DNA of 64,000 nt. It comes from Chryseobacterium sp. SSA4.19. Its GTDB lineage: Bacteria; Bacteroidota; Bacteroidia; Flavobacteriales; Weeksellaceae. The notes under the pieces were generated by a model, which was not told the DNA's origin, did no database searches, and saw nothing but the letters and a program-made list of their open reading frames with translations. The position numbers were made by a program, and so were the translations under genes. Where the stretch lies: contig NZ_JAKVIP010000002.1 in the NCBI RefSeq assembly GCF_022601875.1, positions 76,089 to 140,088 on the forward strand, written 5' to 3'. Below are positions 28,210 through 37,980 of this stretch, one piece after another. Position 1 is the first letter of the stretch; each line of letters starts with the position of its first letter.

Positions 28210-28261
28210 AATTGCCCAAATAAAACCCCGCTTTTAAAAGCGGGGTTTTATTTGGGCAATT
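28210..28261. terminator. Perfect 26-bp inverted repeat after infB
   Basis: Bases 28210-28235 and 28236-28261 are exact reverse complements with no spacer. The inner part (AAAACCCCGCTTTT and mirror) is a normal GC-stem terminator with flanking A/T tracts. The outer arms (AATTGCCCAAAT) extend it. It starts 10 bases after the infB stop and insulates infB from susC. It can work on either strand. Confidence 0.9.
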
Positions 28262-28270
28262 CTGTTGAAA

Positions 28271-31200
28271 TTACTTCAATTTCTTCTTCACGGAAACCTC
28301 TTCATATACTTCCAGGATATCGCCTTGTTCAATATCATTGTATCCTTTCAAATTCAATCCACATTCATAGCCTTTGGTAACTTCTTTCACGTCATCTTTG
28401 AAACGTTTCAAGCTTTCAAGCTCTCCGTCGAATTTCACAATGCCGTCTCTTAATAAGCGGACTTTAGAATTTCGGGTTACTTTTCCTGAAAGAACCATAC
28501 ATCCGGCAATTGTTCCTACCTTAGAAATCTTAAAGACTTCTCTGATTTCTACATTTCCGATAACCTGCTCCTGAATTTCCGGAGAAAGCATTCCTTCCAT
28601 CGCTTCCTTAACCTCATCGATGGCTTTATAGATAACAGAATAAGTTCTGATTTCAATTTCTTCACGGTCCGCAAGATCTTTCGCATTAGCACCTGCCCTC
28701 ACATTAAATCCAATAATGATGGCATCCGAAGCAGCCGCTAAGTTAATATCGGATTCAGTGATTTGCCCGACACCGGAGTGTAGAATATTCACACTGATCT
28801 CTTCTGTCGATAATCTTTGCAATTGGTCAGAAAGTGCTTCCACGGAACCGTCAACATCACCTTTAAGGATAATATTCAATTCTTTGAATTCACCTAAAGC
28901 AATACGTCTTCCTAGTTCTTCAAGAGTGGTATGCTTTTTAGTTCTGATCGAAAGTTCTCTCTGAAGCTGCTCTCTCTTATTGGCAATAGCTTTACCTTCA
29001 CTTTCATCGGTATAGACACGGAATTTATCACCCGCTGTAGGTGCTCCGTCCAAACCTAAAATCGTTGCAGGAATAGATGGACCGGCTTCTTCCAGATTTT
29101 TTCCTCTTTCATCAAGTAAAGCTTTTACCTTACCGTGATTTTTTCCTGCCACTACATAGTCACCAACTCTTAAAGTTCCGGTTTGCACCAACATAGTGGA
29201 TACATATCCTCTTCCTTTATCTAAAGATGCTTCAATAACCACACCTTGTGCCGCACGGTCCGGATTAGCTTTTAATTCAAGCATTTCAGCCTGAAGCAAA
29301 ACTTTTTCTAATAATGTATCTACATTATTACCGAATTTTGCCGAGATTTCCTGAGCCTGTACATTTCCTCCCCATTCTTCCACTAAAATATTCATTCCCG
29401 AAAGCTGCTGACGGATATTGTCAGGATTTGCATTCGGTTTATCTACCTTATTGATTGCAATAATCATCGGAACACCTGCTGCCTGAGCATGGGAAATTGC
29501 TTCTTTTGTCTGAGGCATTACATCGTCGTCCGCTGCAATCACGATGATTGCAATATCAGTAACCTGAGCACCTCTTGCCCTCATCGCTGTAAAAGCTTCG
29601 TGACCCGGGGTATCTAGGAATGTAATTCTCTGACCATTTTCCAATTGTACGTTGTACGCACCGATATGCTGAGTAATTCCTCCGGATTCACCTGCAATAA
29701 CATTGGTTTTCCTTACGTAATCCAGCAATGAAGTTTTACCATGGTCTACGTGCCCCATTACGGTTACGATAGGAGCTCTTGATAAGAGGCTTTCTTCTGT
29801 GTCGATGTCATCTTCAGAATCTGCTTCTTCAAGATCTGCATCAGAGAATTCAATTTTATATCCGAATTCATCTGCCACCAGTAATAAGGTATCAGCTTCC
29901 AGTCTTTGATTCATGGTCACCATTACCCCTAATGAGAAACAGGCAGAAATTACTTCTGTAGGAGAAACGTTCATTAAGCTTGCGAGTTCACCAACGGTGA
30001 TGAATTCGGTAACTTTTAATGTTCTGTCCTGCGCATCAATTTCCTGCTGACGCTCATCCTGTTCCCTACGGTAGTTTCTCTTATCTTTTCTGTGTTTGGC
30101 AGATTTGGATTTCCCTCCTTTGTTGGTTAATTTTTCAAGGGTTTCCTTAATTTGATTTTTAACCTGCTCATCTGTCAATTCAACAGGCATGGTTCTCTGA
30201 CCGGGTCTGTTATTTCCAAAGCGGTTACCTCCCTGGCCTGCAGGACGATTGGTTCCACCCTGACCCGGCGGACGGTTCCCTTGAGTATTATTTCCAAAAC
30301 GGTTTCCGCCACCCTGGCCTCCTTGACCCTGAGGACGGTTTCCCTGTCCACCTCCTTGAGTATTGTTTCCAAAACGGTTACCACCCTGGCCCTGAGGACG
30401 GTTTCCTTGTCCACCCTGGCCCTGAGGGCGATTACCCTGACCCGCCTGGGTATTGTTATTACCGCCTTGTTGATTATTGTTTCCACCCTGCGGATTTTGT
30501 CCTCCGGGCTTTTCAATTCTTTTTCTTTTCTTTTTAGCACCTGCTCCTTTAGGCGCAAACTGTGTTAAATCAATTTTTTCCCCAACGATTTTAGGACCAT
30601 CCAGTTTCTGATAAACAGTCTCAATCTTTTGAGATTCCTGGGCCTGGGATTCTTCTTCGGGCTTAGCCGGATTTTCCTCAACCGGAGTTGGTTTTTCAGC
30701 CACAGGTTTTGGAGTTTCTTTTACAGGTTCAACCGGTTTTTCGACAGGCTTTTCCACTTCCTTCTTCTCCTCCATTTTCGGTTTATCTTTCTTTACAGGT
30801 CTATTTCTAGACTCGATCTGAGACAAATCTATTTTATCCAGAACTTTAAATTCCTGTTTTTCGGGAGCTGCTTTCACTTCCACTTCCGGGGTAGGTACAG
30901 CTTCTTCTTTTTTCTCTTCCACCACAGGTTCCGGTTTTGGAGCAGGAGTTTCTTCAACCTCAGGTTTTTTAGGCTCTAAGTCTATTTTACCTAAGATTTT
31001 AGTTTCCGGTTTATTAGCTTTAGCTCTTATTACTTCAGGGGTTTTCTTTTCTTCAATCTCCAGTTTTTCTTCCGGGACTTTCGTGATCACCACCTCATGG
31101 GAAGCTTTACGCTGTTCGCCGTCCTTGGCAAACTCAGCCTCCAATGCAGAATATGCCGCTTCTTCTAATTGAGCGTTAGGATTGCTTTCAACCTCGATAC

Positions 31201-31282
31201 CCTTAGCCTGTAAAAACTCTACTAACCTGGACATCGAAATATTGAATTCCTTAACCGCTTTATTTAATCTAATTTTTGGCAT
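28271..31282 (-). CDS. infB: Translation initiation factor IF-2
   Basis: A 1003-residue GTPase that brings initiator tRNA to the ribosome. The N-terminal 60 residues form the IF2_N helix domain ([20 protein letters not shown]). Residues about 60-255 are Pro/Glu/Lys-rich. Residues about 258-363 are a Gly/Asn/Gln-rich stretch. A second IF2_N-like segment ([20 protein letters not shown]) precedes the GTPase domain with GHVDHGKT (about 508-515), DTPGHEAF and [12 protein letters not shown]. Domains II-IV complete the protein. It is the last gene of rimP-nusA-infB and ends at a very strong palindromic terminator. The long low-complexity region is the only unusual part. Confidence 0.98.
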   Translation of the reverse strand: MPKIRLNKAVKEFNISMSRLVEFLQAKGIEVESNPNAQLEEAAYSALEAEFAKDGEQRKASHEVVITKVPEEKLEIEEKKTPEVIRAKANKPETKILGKIDLEPKKPEVEETPAPKPEPVVEEKKEEAVPTPEVEVKAAPEKQEFKVLDKIDLSQIESRNRPVKKDKPKMEEKKEVEKPVEKPVEPVKETPKPVAEKPTPVEENPAKPEEESQAQESQKIETVYQKLDGPKIVGEKIDLTQFAPKGAGAKKKRKRIEKPGGQNPQGGNNNQQGGNNNTQAGQGNRPQGQGGQGNRPQGQGGNRFGNNTQGGGQGNRPQGQGGQGGGNRFGNNTQGNRPPGQGGTNRPAGQGGNRFGNNRPGQRTMPVELTDEQVKNQIKETLEKLTNKGGKSKSAKHRKDKRNYRREQDERQQEIDAQDRTLKVTEFITVGELASLMNVSPTEVISACFSLGVMVTMNQRLEADTLLLVADEFGYKIEFSDADLEEADSEDDIDTEESLLSRAPIVTVMGHVDHGKTSLLDYVRKTNVIAGESGGITQHIGAYNVQLENGQRITFLDTPGHEAFTAMRARGAQVTDIAIIVIAADDDVMPQTKEAISHAQAAGVPMIIAINKVDKPNANPDNIRQQLSGMNILVEEWGGNVQAQEISAKFGNNVDTLLEKVLLQAEMLELKANPDRAAQGVVIEASLDKGRGYVSTMLVQTGTLRVGDYVVAGKNHGKVKALLDERGKNLEEAGPSIPATILGLDGAPTAGDKFRVYTDESEGKAIANKREQLQRELSIRTKKHTTLEELGRRIALGEFKELNIILKGDVDGSVEALSDQLQRLSTEEISVNILHSGVGQITESDINLAAASDAIIIGFNVRAGANAKDLADREEIEIRTYSVIYKAIDEVKEAMEGMLSPEIQEQVIGNVEIREVFKISKVGTIAGCMVLSGKVTRNSKVRLLRDGIVKFDGELESLKRFKDDVKEVTKGYECGLNLKGYNDIEQGDILEVYEEVSVKKKLK
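30195..30510 (-). repeat. Low-complexity repeats coding for the Gly/Asn/Gln-rich IF-2 insert
   Basis: About 105 codons made of variants of GNRPQGQGG and [10 protein letters not shown]. The DNA shows the matching imperfect repeats (ACCCTGGCCCTGAGGACGGT-like units on the plus strand). The encoded part should be disordered. It lies between the acidic linker and the second IF2_N segment. Confidence 0.9.
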
Positions 31283-31358
31283 TTATATTATTTACTGTTT
31301 TTAATTCTTAAAATTAAAGTATTTCTTTTTTACTGTTTATTAAAATTTATTTAAAATT

Positions 31359-32594
31359 TTAATCTTCAAATTCTTCTCTCAGAATACGTTTCACATCTTC
31401 AATGGTTTCTTCTTCAAGATCAACCATATTCAATAGACTTTCAGTCTCTTTATCCAATACTGATTTCGCAGTCGTAAGGCCTACTTTTTTAAATTCATCC
31501 AGAATCCACTGTTCGATATCATCATTAAATTCTCTCAAATCAACATCGTCATCCTCACTGGCTTCTCTATATACATCAATTTCATATCCTGAAAGCCATG
31601 AAGCCAGCCTGATATTCTGTCCCTGCTTACCGATTACTTTAGAAATCTCTTCAACCGGAGTATATACCAATGCATAATTGGCTTCTTCATTGATGTCAAT
31701 TTTATTAATTGTAACATTCCCTAAAGCTCTTTTCACCAGGATTTCAGGATTTTTAGACCACTGAATTACATCGATGTTCTCATTTCTTAACTCTCTTACC
31801 ACGCCGTGAATCCTTGATCCTTTTACTCCCACACAGGCTCCTACAGGATCAATTCTGTCATCATAGGCATCTACTGCGATTTTAGCTTTCTCTCCAGGAA
31901 TTCTAACAGCTTTCTTAAGCATAATCGTACCATCCTGGATCTCAGGAATCTCCAGTTCCAAAAGCTTCTCTAAAAATTTAGGTGCAGTTCTGGAAATGAT
32001 GATCTGCGGCTTTGAACCCTTAAAGTCTACTGTTTCAACAATAGCTCTGATATTTTCACCTTTTTTAAAGAAATCGGATGGAATCTGATTTTCCTTAGGT
32101 AAAATGAATTCATTCCCTTCATCATCCAGCAAAATAACATGCTTATGACGGATATGGTGAATCTCTCCTACTACAATCTCCCCGATTTTATCTTTGAACT
32201 GCTCGTACAACATAGCATTGTTGTGTTCCTGCAATTTCGTAGCCAAAATCTGTTTTAAAGTAAGGATATTTCTCCTTCCCAACTGGGCAACAGGAATTTC
32301 CATGGTAAAATCTTCCCCTACTTCAAATGTAGGATCGATTTTTTTTGCTTCAGAGATTTCAATTTCCAGATCATCATCTTCAGACATTTCGTCTTCAACA
32401 ATGGTTTTATTTAAAAATATCTGAAAATCCCCTTTATCAGGATTCACAATCACATCAAAATGATCATCCGAATCATATCTTTTTCTCAAAAGGGTCTTCA
32501 GTGAATCTTCAATAATTGCCATAAGATCAATCTTACTGATCCCTTTCTCGTCTTTAAAATCGCCAAAGGATTCAATCAACGCTATATTGTCCAT
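31359..32594 (-). CDS. nusA: Transcription termination/antitermination factor NusA
   Basis: A 411-residue RNA-polymerase-binding factor. The N-terminal domain (about 1-125) is followed by S1 (IGEIVVGEIHHIRHKHVILL near 136-155) and two KH domains. The KH part contains DPVGACVGVKGSRI near 246-259 and VIGKQGQNIRLASWL near 314-328, the typical GxxG loops. The acidic C-terminal repeats of the E. coli protein are missing, which is usual in this phylum. It sits between rimP (16 bases) and infB (76 bases) in the conserved operon. Confidence 0.97.
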   Translation of the reverse strand: MDNIALIESFGDFKDEKGISKIDLMAIIEDSLKTLLRKRYDSDDHFDVIVNPDKGDFQIFLNKTIVEDEMSEDDDLEIEISEAKKIDPTFEVGEDFTMEIPVAQLGRRNILTLKQILATKLQEHNNAMLYEQFKDKIGEIVVGEIHHIRHKHVILLDDEGNEFILPKENQIPSDFFKKGENIRAIVETVDFKGSKPQIIISRTAPKFLEKLLELEIPEIQDGTIMLKKAVRIPGEKAKIAVDAYDDRIDPVGACVGVKGSRIHGVVRELRNENIDVIQWSKNPEILVKRALGNVTINKIDINEEANYALVYTPVEEISKVIGKQGQNIRLASWLSGYEIDVYREASEDDDVDLREFNDDIEQWILDEFKKVGLTTAKSVLDKETESLLNMVDLEEETIEDVKRILREEFED

Positions 32595-32610
32595 TTATTC
32601 TTTTTTCTTT

Positions 32611-33078
32611 TTAAAATTTAATTGTTACTAATGCTTTTTTAATCTCAGAGTACGGAATTTCTTTTTCCTCCTCCACATCTACCTTGCCTTTACCTATTTC
32701 TTTTGGTTTGCGGTAGCGCAGGATCAATGTTATTTTTTCTTCATCTACTTTTGCTAATTCTCCTTCAATTGTTGCATCATCATTCAGCAAAACTTCAATT
32801 TCTCTTCCTATGTTTTTTGCAAACTGCCTTGGCGTCGCCAAGGGCTCACTTAATCCTGCAGACATTACTTGCAGGCTGAAATCGTGCTCTTCACGATCCA
32901 TGTTGAATTCTATGGCGCGGCTCGCATCCAGGCAATCCTGCAGAGAAACCCCGTTATCACCGTCCAAGATCACAGTAATATCATCTCCTGCAGAAAATTT
33001 TAAATCAATAAGAAATAAATCTGTTCTGGCCGCCAGGAATTCGTTTAATAATTCTTCAATTTTTTTTCTAAACTCCAT
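32611..33078 (-). CDS. rimP: Ribosome maturation factor RimP
   Basis: A protein of 155 residues from ATG 33078, needed for 30S subunit assembly. The open frame reaches 33156 with a TTG, but that codon sits directly against the -7 box, and the family starts at MEFRKKIEELLNEFL. The N-terminal domain holds DCLDASRAIEFNMD and SAGLSEPL, both standard for RimP. The C-terminal SH3-like domain follows. It is the first gene of rimP-nusA-infB. Confidence 0.95.
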   Translation of the reverse strand: MEFRKKIEELLNEFLAARTDLFLIDLKFSAGDDITVILDGDNGVSLQDCLDASRAIEFNMDREEHDFSLQVMSAGLSEPLATPRQFAKNIGREIEVLLNDDATIEGELAKVDEEKITLILRYRKPKEIGKGKVDVEEEKEIPYSEIKKALVTIKF

Positions 33079-33158
33079 ACGATATTTAAATCTTGATTTA
33101 CCCGTACGAAAAAAGGCTTTCTTCCGAAGGCCTCCATATTTTTCCAGTAAATCCAATG

Positions 33159-33189
33159 CAAATATACAAATTTTTATTAAAATAGCAAA
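33159..33189 (-). promoter_or_regulatory. Promoter of rimP-nusA-infB
   Basis: On the minus strand TTTG (33189-33186), a 19-base spacer, then TATATTTG (33166-33159). Both elements match the Bacteroidota consensus. The leader to the rimP ATG is about 80 bases. Confidence 0.75.
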
Positions 33190-33261
33190 TATCTTATTAT
33201 CAATTAAATAAGTTATTTACTATTTACAGCAACTTAAAGACTTATATGATGCTATTTTTAT

Positions 33262-33269
33262 TACTTTTG
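33262..33269 (+). promoter_or_regulatory. -7 box of the ugd-rfb operon
   Basis: TACTTTTG, a perfect -7 box, 26 bases before the TTG start of ugd. No TTTG at the -33 distance. It is divergent from the rimP promoter. Confidence 0.55.
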
Positions 33270-33295
33270 TGTCTTAATTTTTTAAATATATAATT

Positions 33296-34609
33296 TTGAA
33301 TATTACTATTGTAGGGACAGGTTATGTAGGATTGGTTACAGGCACCACTTTAGCAGAACTTGGAAATTCAGTATACTGTGTAGATATTGACGAAAAAAAA
33401 GTAGAAGGGATGAAAAACGGTGTTGTTCCTATCTATGAACCGAATCTTGAAGAAATGTTCCTGAGGAATATACAGTCGGAAAGATTATTTTTTACTACTG
33501 ATCTAAAAGAGGCGCTTGACAAAAGTGAAGTGATCTATTTAGCCCTGCCTACGCCCCCGGGAGAAGACGGATCTGCAGACCTGTCTTATGTAATTAAGGT
33601 TGCCAATGACCTGGGGGAAATGATGACAGAATATAAAGTTATTGTTAATAAAAGTACCGTTCCTGTAGGTACAGCCGACAAGGTAAGAGAAGTGATCGCA
33701 TCAAAAACGCAGATTCCTTTTGATGTGGTTTCCAATCCTGAATTTTTAAGAGAAGGATTTGCCGTTGAAGATTCTATGAATCCCGCCAGAGTAGTAGTAG
33801 GATCGAGCTCAGATAAAGCCAAAGATATCATGGCTAAGATTTACCAGCCGTTCACCAATACCGGGATCCCTATTATTTTTATGGATGAAAAATCTTCTGA
33901 GCTTACAAAATATGCCGCTAACTCGTTCTTAGCAGTCAAAATTACATTTATGAATGAGATTGCCAACTATTGTGAGAAAGTGGGTGCCGATGTGGATAAA
34001 GTAAGACTAGGAATGGGCAGTGACGACAGGATCGGTCAAAGATTTCTATTTCCCGGAATAGGATATGGAGGAAGCTGCTTCCCGAAAGACGTTAAAGCTC
34101 TTATAAAATCCGGAAAGCAGGAAGATTTTAACTTTCAGATCCTGGAGGCAACAGAGAATGTAAATATTGCCCAAAAAGTTATTCTTGTTTCTGAAATTGA
34201 AAAATATTTCGGAGGAAACATCGAAGGCAAAACTATTGCGATGTGGGGATTAGCTTTCAAAGCCAATACCGATGACATCCGTGAAGCTTCATCCCTTGAT
34301 AATATCGCTCTCCTTCTAGAAAAGGGAGCAAAAGTAGTTGCTTACGATGCTATTGCGGAGGGTAATGTTCAGAAAATCTTAGGAGATAAAATCCGGTATT
34401 CAAAAAGCATGTATGAAGCATTGGAAAATGCAGATGCATTATTTATTGCCACAGAATGGCCTGAATTTAAAAACCCTAATTTTAAATTAATGGGCCAGAA
34501 AATGAACAGCAAAGTTATTTTTGATGGAAGAAATATGTATCCTCTGGAAATTCCTGAGCAGAATGGATTTTACTACAAAAGTATCGGACGTAAAACAATT
34601 TTAAATTAA
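33296..34609 (+). CDS. ugd: UDP-glucose 6-dehydrogenase
   Basis: A 437-residue enzyme that oxidises UDP-glucose to UDP-glucuronate with two NAD+. It starts at TTG 33296, the only in-frame start that keeps the complete NAD fold (ITIVGTGYVGLVTG at 3-16). The catalytic Cys is in GYGGSCFPKD near 256-265, and FLREGFAVED, near 151-160, is a substrate-contact segment. Length matches the family. It opens a plus-strand nucleotide-sugar operon and the next gene begins 4 bases after its stop. Its product feeds surface polysaccharide synthesis. Confidence 0.96.
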   Translation: MNITIVGTGYVGLVTGTTLAELGNSVYCVDIDEKKVEGMKNGVVPIYEPNLEEMFLRNIQSERLFFTTDLKEALDKSEVIYLALPTPPGEDGSADLSYVIKVANDLGEMMTEYKVIVNKSTVPVGTADKVREVIASKTQIPFDVVSNPEFLREGFAVEDSMNPARVVVGSSSDKAKDIMAKIYQPFTNTGIPIIFMDEKSSELTKYAANSFLAVKITFMNEIANYCEKVGADVDKVRLGMGSDDRIGQRFLFPGIGYGGSCFPKDVKALIKSGKQEDFNFQILEATENVNIAQKVILVSEIEKYFGGNIEGKTIAMWGLAFKANTDDIREASSLDNIALLLEKGAKVVAYDAIAEGNVQKILGDKIRYSKSMYEALENADALFIATEWPEFKNPNFKLMGQKMNSKVIFDGRNMYPLEIPEQNGFYYKSIGRKTILN

Positions 34610-34613
34610 AAAC

Positions 34614-35693
34614 ATGAAAAATATAATTATTACCGGGGGTGCCGGCTTTATCGGTTCCCATGTGGTGAGAGAATTTGTAAAAAAGAATCCTGATTTAACG
34701 ATTATTAATCTTGATGCTCTTACATATGCAGGAAATCTTGAGAATTTAAAAGACATTGAAAACGAACCGAATTACATTTTCGAAAAGGCAGATATCACAA
34801 AGCCGGAAGAATTAAGAACGATATTCGAAAGATATACTCCTGATGCAGTGATTCATTTGGCTGCAGAAAGTCATGTGGACAGAAGCATCACCGATCCGAT
34901 GGCTTTTATCAATACCAACGTCAATGGAACTGCCAACCTTTTAAATCTCTGCAAAGAATTCTGGACGCTCACTCCTGATCATACGCACGGCAGGTTTCCG
35001 AATGAACAAAGACAAAACTTATTTTATCATGTATCAACCGATGAAGTTTACGGAAGCTTAGGGGAAACGGGATTTTTCCTGGAAACCACTTCTTATGATC
35101 CGCAATCTCCTTATTCCGCTTCAAAAGCAGCTTCAGACCATCTGGTAAGAGCTTACGGAAATACCTATGGAATGCCGTTTATTGTTTCCAACTGTTCCAA
35201 CAACTATGGGCCTAATCATTTCCCTGAAAAATTAATCCCTTTATGTATCTCCAATATCATCAATGAAAAGCCTTTGCCAATCTACGGGGATGGGAAATAC
35301 ACAAGAGACTGGTTGTTTGTTATCGATCATGCACGGGCAATCCACCAGATTTTCAATGAGGCTAAAACCGGCGAAACTTATAATATCGGAGGATTCAACG
35401 AATGGCAGAATATTGACCTGGTGAAAGAACTCATCAGACAGATGGATGAGAAACTTGGAAATCCTTCAGGATATTCAGAAAAATTAATTACCTATGTTAA
35501 AGACCGCCCGGGCCACGATAAGCGTTACGCTATTGATGCGACAAAGCTGAATTCTGAATTGGGCTGGAAACCGTCCGTAACCTTTGAAGAAGGCTTAGCA
35601 AAGACCATCGACTGGTATCTTGAAAACAAGGAATGGCTGGAACATGTAACCAGCGGAGATTACCAGAAATATTATGAAAAGCAGTACAATTAA
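34614..35693 (+). CDS. rfbB: dTDP-glucose 4,6-dehydratase
   Basis: A 359-residue extended SDR enzyme that turns dTDP-glucose into dTDP-4-keto-6-deoxyglucose. The Rossmann start is GGAGFIGSHVVREF (8-21). The catalytic set appears as STDEVYG (Thr, Asp, Glu) near 142-148 and YSASKAASDHL (Tyr-x3-Lys) near 171-181. NNYGPNHFPEKLIPL near 200-214 is diagnostic. Together with rfbA two genes on it makes the shared deoxysugar precursor. The rfbC and rfbD genes for dTDP-rhamnose are not in the window. Confidence 0.97.
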   Translation: MKNIIITGGAGFIGSHVVREFVKKNPDLTIINLDALTYAGNLENLKDIENEPNYIFEKADITKPEELRTIFERYTPDAVIHLAAESHVDRSITDPMAFINTNVNGTANLLNLCKEFWTLTPDHTHGRFPNEQRQNLFYHVSTDEVYGSLGETGFFLETTSYDPQSPYSASKAASDHLVRAYGNTYGMPFIVSNCSNNYGPNHFPEKLIPLCISNIINEKPLPIYGDGKYTRDWLFVIDHARAIHQIFNEAKTGETYNIGGFNEWQNIDLVKELIRQMDEKLGNPSGYSEKLITYVKDRPGHDKRYAIDATKLNSELGWKPSVTFEEGLAKTIDWYLENKEWLEHVTSGDYQKYYEKQYN

Positions 35694-35694
35694 G

Positions 35695-36132
35695 ATGAAA
35701 AAAATATTTTTTATAATTGCTTTATCTACATTTCCAACAATATTTCCTGCCCAGGGATTTCCCCCACCTCCCAGTGAAAAACCCGACGGAAAGAAGTTAG
35801 AATTAATAAATGTTTTCATAAAAGAAACATATTATCATGAAATGCTGAAACATTTTCTTTCCAGCGCCCTATCTACTTATTCTGATCAATATTCTCATGC
35901 TGATTTAAAAAAAGTGTATGAGCAATTTAAACCTGATGAATTTCTTGAAAACAATCAGGCTTTTTATGGTATGTTTAAAAATCTTTCTCTTGATGATATA
36001 AGTAAAATTAATGATCTATATCGAAGTCTTGAAGGAAGAGGTGCTTATGTTCCAATGATTTCCGATAACCTTATTTCACAACTTAACAGTTACGCACGAG
36101 AAGAACTAAAAAAACAAAAAACCATAAGATGA
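35695..36132 (+). CDS. Small secreted protein inside the sugar operon, unknown function
   Basis: A 145-residue protein from ATG 35695, one base after the rfbB stop. An upstream ATG at 35674 would overlap rfbB and precede the signal peptide ([20 protein letters not shown]). The mature part is Pro-rich at first ([10 protein letters not shown]) and then helical with many Lys/Glu/Tyr. No family is recognised. It is a clean ORF and its stop overlaps the rfbA start (ATGA), so it is translated with the sugar genes. A periplasmic role in surface polysaccharide export is possible but only positional. Confidence 0.75.
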   Translation: MKKIFFIIALSTFPTIFPAQGFPPPPSEKPDGKKLELINVFIKETYYHEMLKHFLSSALSTYSDQYSHADLKKVYEQFKPDEFLENNQAFYGMFKNLSLDDISKINDLYRSLEGRGAYVPMISDNLISQLNSYAREELKKQKTIR

Positions 36133-36992
36133 AAGGTATAATTTTAGCCGGAGGTTCAGGAACAAGACTCTACCCTCTTACCATTGCCGTAAGCAAGCAA
36201 CTAATGCCGGTTTACGATAAACCGATGATTTATTATCCGTTGTCAACCTTATTGCTGGCTGGCATTAAAGATATTCTTATTATTACAACGCCTCATGATC
36301 AGCCGGGTTTTATAAAACTTTTGGGAGACGGCTCCCAGATCGGGTGCCATATCGAATATAAGGTACAGCCCAGCCCGGACGGCCTGGCACAGGCTTTTAT
36401 TTTGGGAGAGCAGTTCATCGGCAATGATGCGGCAGCTTTGGTTTTAGGAGACAACATCTTCTATGGTTCCGAGATGGGCACTTTGCTTAAAAATAAAACC
36501 AATCCTGACGGCGGGGTCGTTTTCGCTTATCATGTTTCCGACCCTGAGCGTTATGGCGTGGTGGAATTTGATGATGATTTTAAAGCAGTTTCCATTGAGG
36601 AAAAACCTGTACATCCAAAATCCAGCTATGCTGTTCCCGGATTATATTTTTATGATAATGAAGTGGTGGAAATTGCGAAGAATATTAAGCCTTCTCCAAG
36701 AGGAGAGCTCGAAATTACAGATGTCAACAATGTGTACCTTCAAAAAGGAAAACTGGAAGTGGGCGTTTTAGACCGTGGAACTGCATGGCTGGATACCGGC
36801 ACATTTGATTCCCTTAATGATGCCTCAGAATTTGTAAGGGTGATTGAAAAAAGACAGGCTTTTAAAATAGGATGTATTGAAGAAATTGCATTCAGGAATA
36901 AGTTCATCAATGAAGAAAAGCTTCTTGAAACAGCAACTAAATACGGAAAAAGCGGATATGGTGAATATCTGAAACAACTGGTAAAAAAATAA
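36129..36992 (+). CDS. rfbA: Glucose-1-phosphate thymidylyltransferase
   Basis: A 287-residue nucleotidyltransferase that makes dTDP-glucose from dTTP and glucose-1-phosphate. The N-terminal [15 protein letters not shown] (3-17) is the nucleotide loop, and [10 protein letters not shown] (about 105-114) holds the catalytic Asp. [11 protein letters not shown] and [14 protein letters not shown] are typical of RmlA. Length matches. Its start overlaps the stop of the small secreted protein. Confidence 0.97.
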   Translation: MKGIILAGGSGTRLYPLTIAVSKQLMPVYDKPMIYYPLSTLLLAGIKDILIITTPHDQPGFIKLLGDGSQIGCHIEYKVQPSPDGLAQAFILGEQFIGNDAAALVLGDNIFYGSEMGTLLKNKTNPDGGVVFAYHVSDPERYGVVEFDDDFKAVSIEEKPVHPKSSYAVPGLYFYDNEVVEIAKNIKPSPRGELEITDVNNVYLQKGKLEVGVLDRGTAWLDTGTFDSLNDASEFVRVIEKRQAFKIGCIEEIAFRNKFINEEKLLETATKYGKSGYGEYLKQLVKK

Positions 36993-37050
36993 TATGTCTC
37001 ATTTATCTTAACAACTTATTAAAATCATTAGATAGGTAAACACACACAAG

Positions 37051-37719
37051 ATGATCATAGGAAACGGACTTATTGCCAATTCATTAAAATTTATAGATAC
37101 AGCAGATAATATATTCTTTGCATCCGGTGTTTCGAATTCCCTCGAAACAAGGAGCTCCGAATTCCAAAGAGAATTTACGCTTCTGCAGGATAATTTAAAA
37201 AAATACAGCGAACATAAATTTATATATTTTTCTACCTTAAGCATTAATGACCAGTCTAAGCAAGGCAGCCATTATGTTTTGCACAAATTAGCCATGGAAG
37301 AATTTATTAAAAGCCATGCCAGACAATATCTTATCCTTAGAATTGGAAATATTGTAGGAAGAGGAGGAAACCCAAATACACTTTTTAATTATCTGAAAAA
37401 TCAGATTATCCATAATCAAACATTTACCGTTCACAGTAAGGCTAGAAGATTATTGATTGACATGGACGACATCACTGAATTTTTATCAGTTTCCTGTCCA
37501 GACATCAATAACAGCGTGATTAACTGCGCTTTTCCCTATTACTACAATTTAATGGAAATTATTGATGTGATTGAAAAAAAGACACAACAGAAAGCCATAT
37601 ACGACGAAGTGAATGAAGGAGATTTTTATAAAGTTTTGTTTGAAGACAATATCAATAATTTCTTTAATGGCACCAGTCCTGAACAATATATAACAACTTT
37701 ATCAGAAAAATATATTTAA
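37051..37719 (+). CDS. Short NAD(P)-binding SDR/epimerase-like protein
   Basis: A 222-residue protein with an abbreviated Rossmann start, IIGNGLIANSL (2-12), and a short-chain reductase-like YVLHKLAMEEF (about 75-85) that keeps the Tyr-x3-Lys pair. ILRIGNIVGRGG near 102-113 is like the 'R-x-x-N-x-x-G' step of epimerases. It is shorter than the usual 300 residues. The gene is 58 bases downstream of rfbA and in the same direction, so a role as a nucleotide-sugar reductase or epimerase is likely. The substrate is unknown. Confidence 0.7.
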   Translation: MIIGNGLIANSLKFIDTADNIFFASGVSNSLETRSSEFQREFTLLQDNLKKYSEHKFIYFSTLSINDQSKQGSHYVLHKLAMEEFIKSHARQYLILRIGNIVGRGGNPNTLFNYLKNQIIHNQTFTVHSKARRLLIDMDDITEFLSVSCPDINNSVINCAFPYYYNLMEIIDVIEKKTQQKAIYDEVNEGDFYKVLFEDNINNFFNGTSPEQYITTLSEKYI

Positions 37720-37879
37720 TACCTAATTATAGTCTTACCAAGATTAGCAGACTCTATCTTAATTTAACAATAATAATATTAGAAATGATTTAACCAGCAA
37801 TCAATTGCTGTTATCTCATAATCATGCTATATACCGTATGATTTTAAGCATATTTTAATATTAAACTTTGTTAAAAGTG

Positions 37880-37909
37880 TTTGCTTTTTAAACAAAAATT
37901 ATATTTTTG
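37880..37909 (+). promoter_or_regulatory. Promoter of the carbonic anhydrase/SulP block
   Basis: TTTG (37880-37883), an 18-base spacer and TATTTTTG (37902-37909), both elements matching the consensus. The leader to the ATG is about 70 bases. Confidence 0.7.
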
Positions 37910-37980
37910 TATTGTTATTGATTCAGTCTATTGAATTTGGAAATAATTTACACGAAATAAATAATTATATATAATAAATT

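Noticed and set aside
30152..30568. Plus- and minus-strand open frames over the IF-2 repeat region
   Set aside because: They arise from the repetitive DNA; the infB frame carries the conserved domains on both sides.
33079..33156. Extended N-terminus of RimP (26 extra codons)
   Set aside because: The TTG start abuts the -7 box, and the family begins at MEFRKKI.
37794..37814. Small inverted repeat AGCAAT/ATTGCT as a terminator of the sugar operon
   Set aside because: The stem is short and AT-rich, and no T tract follows.
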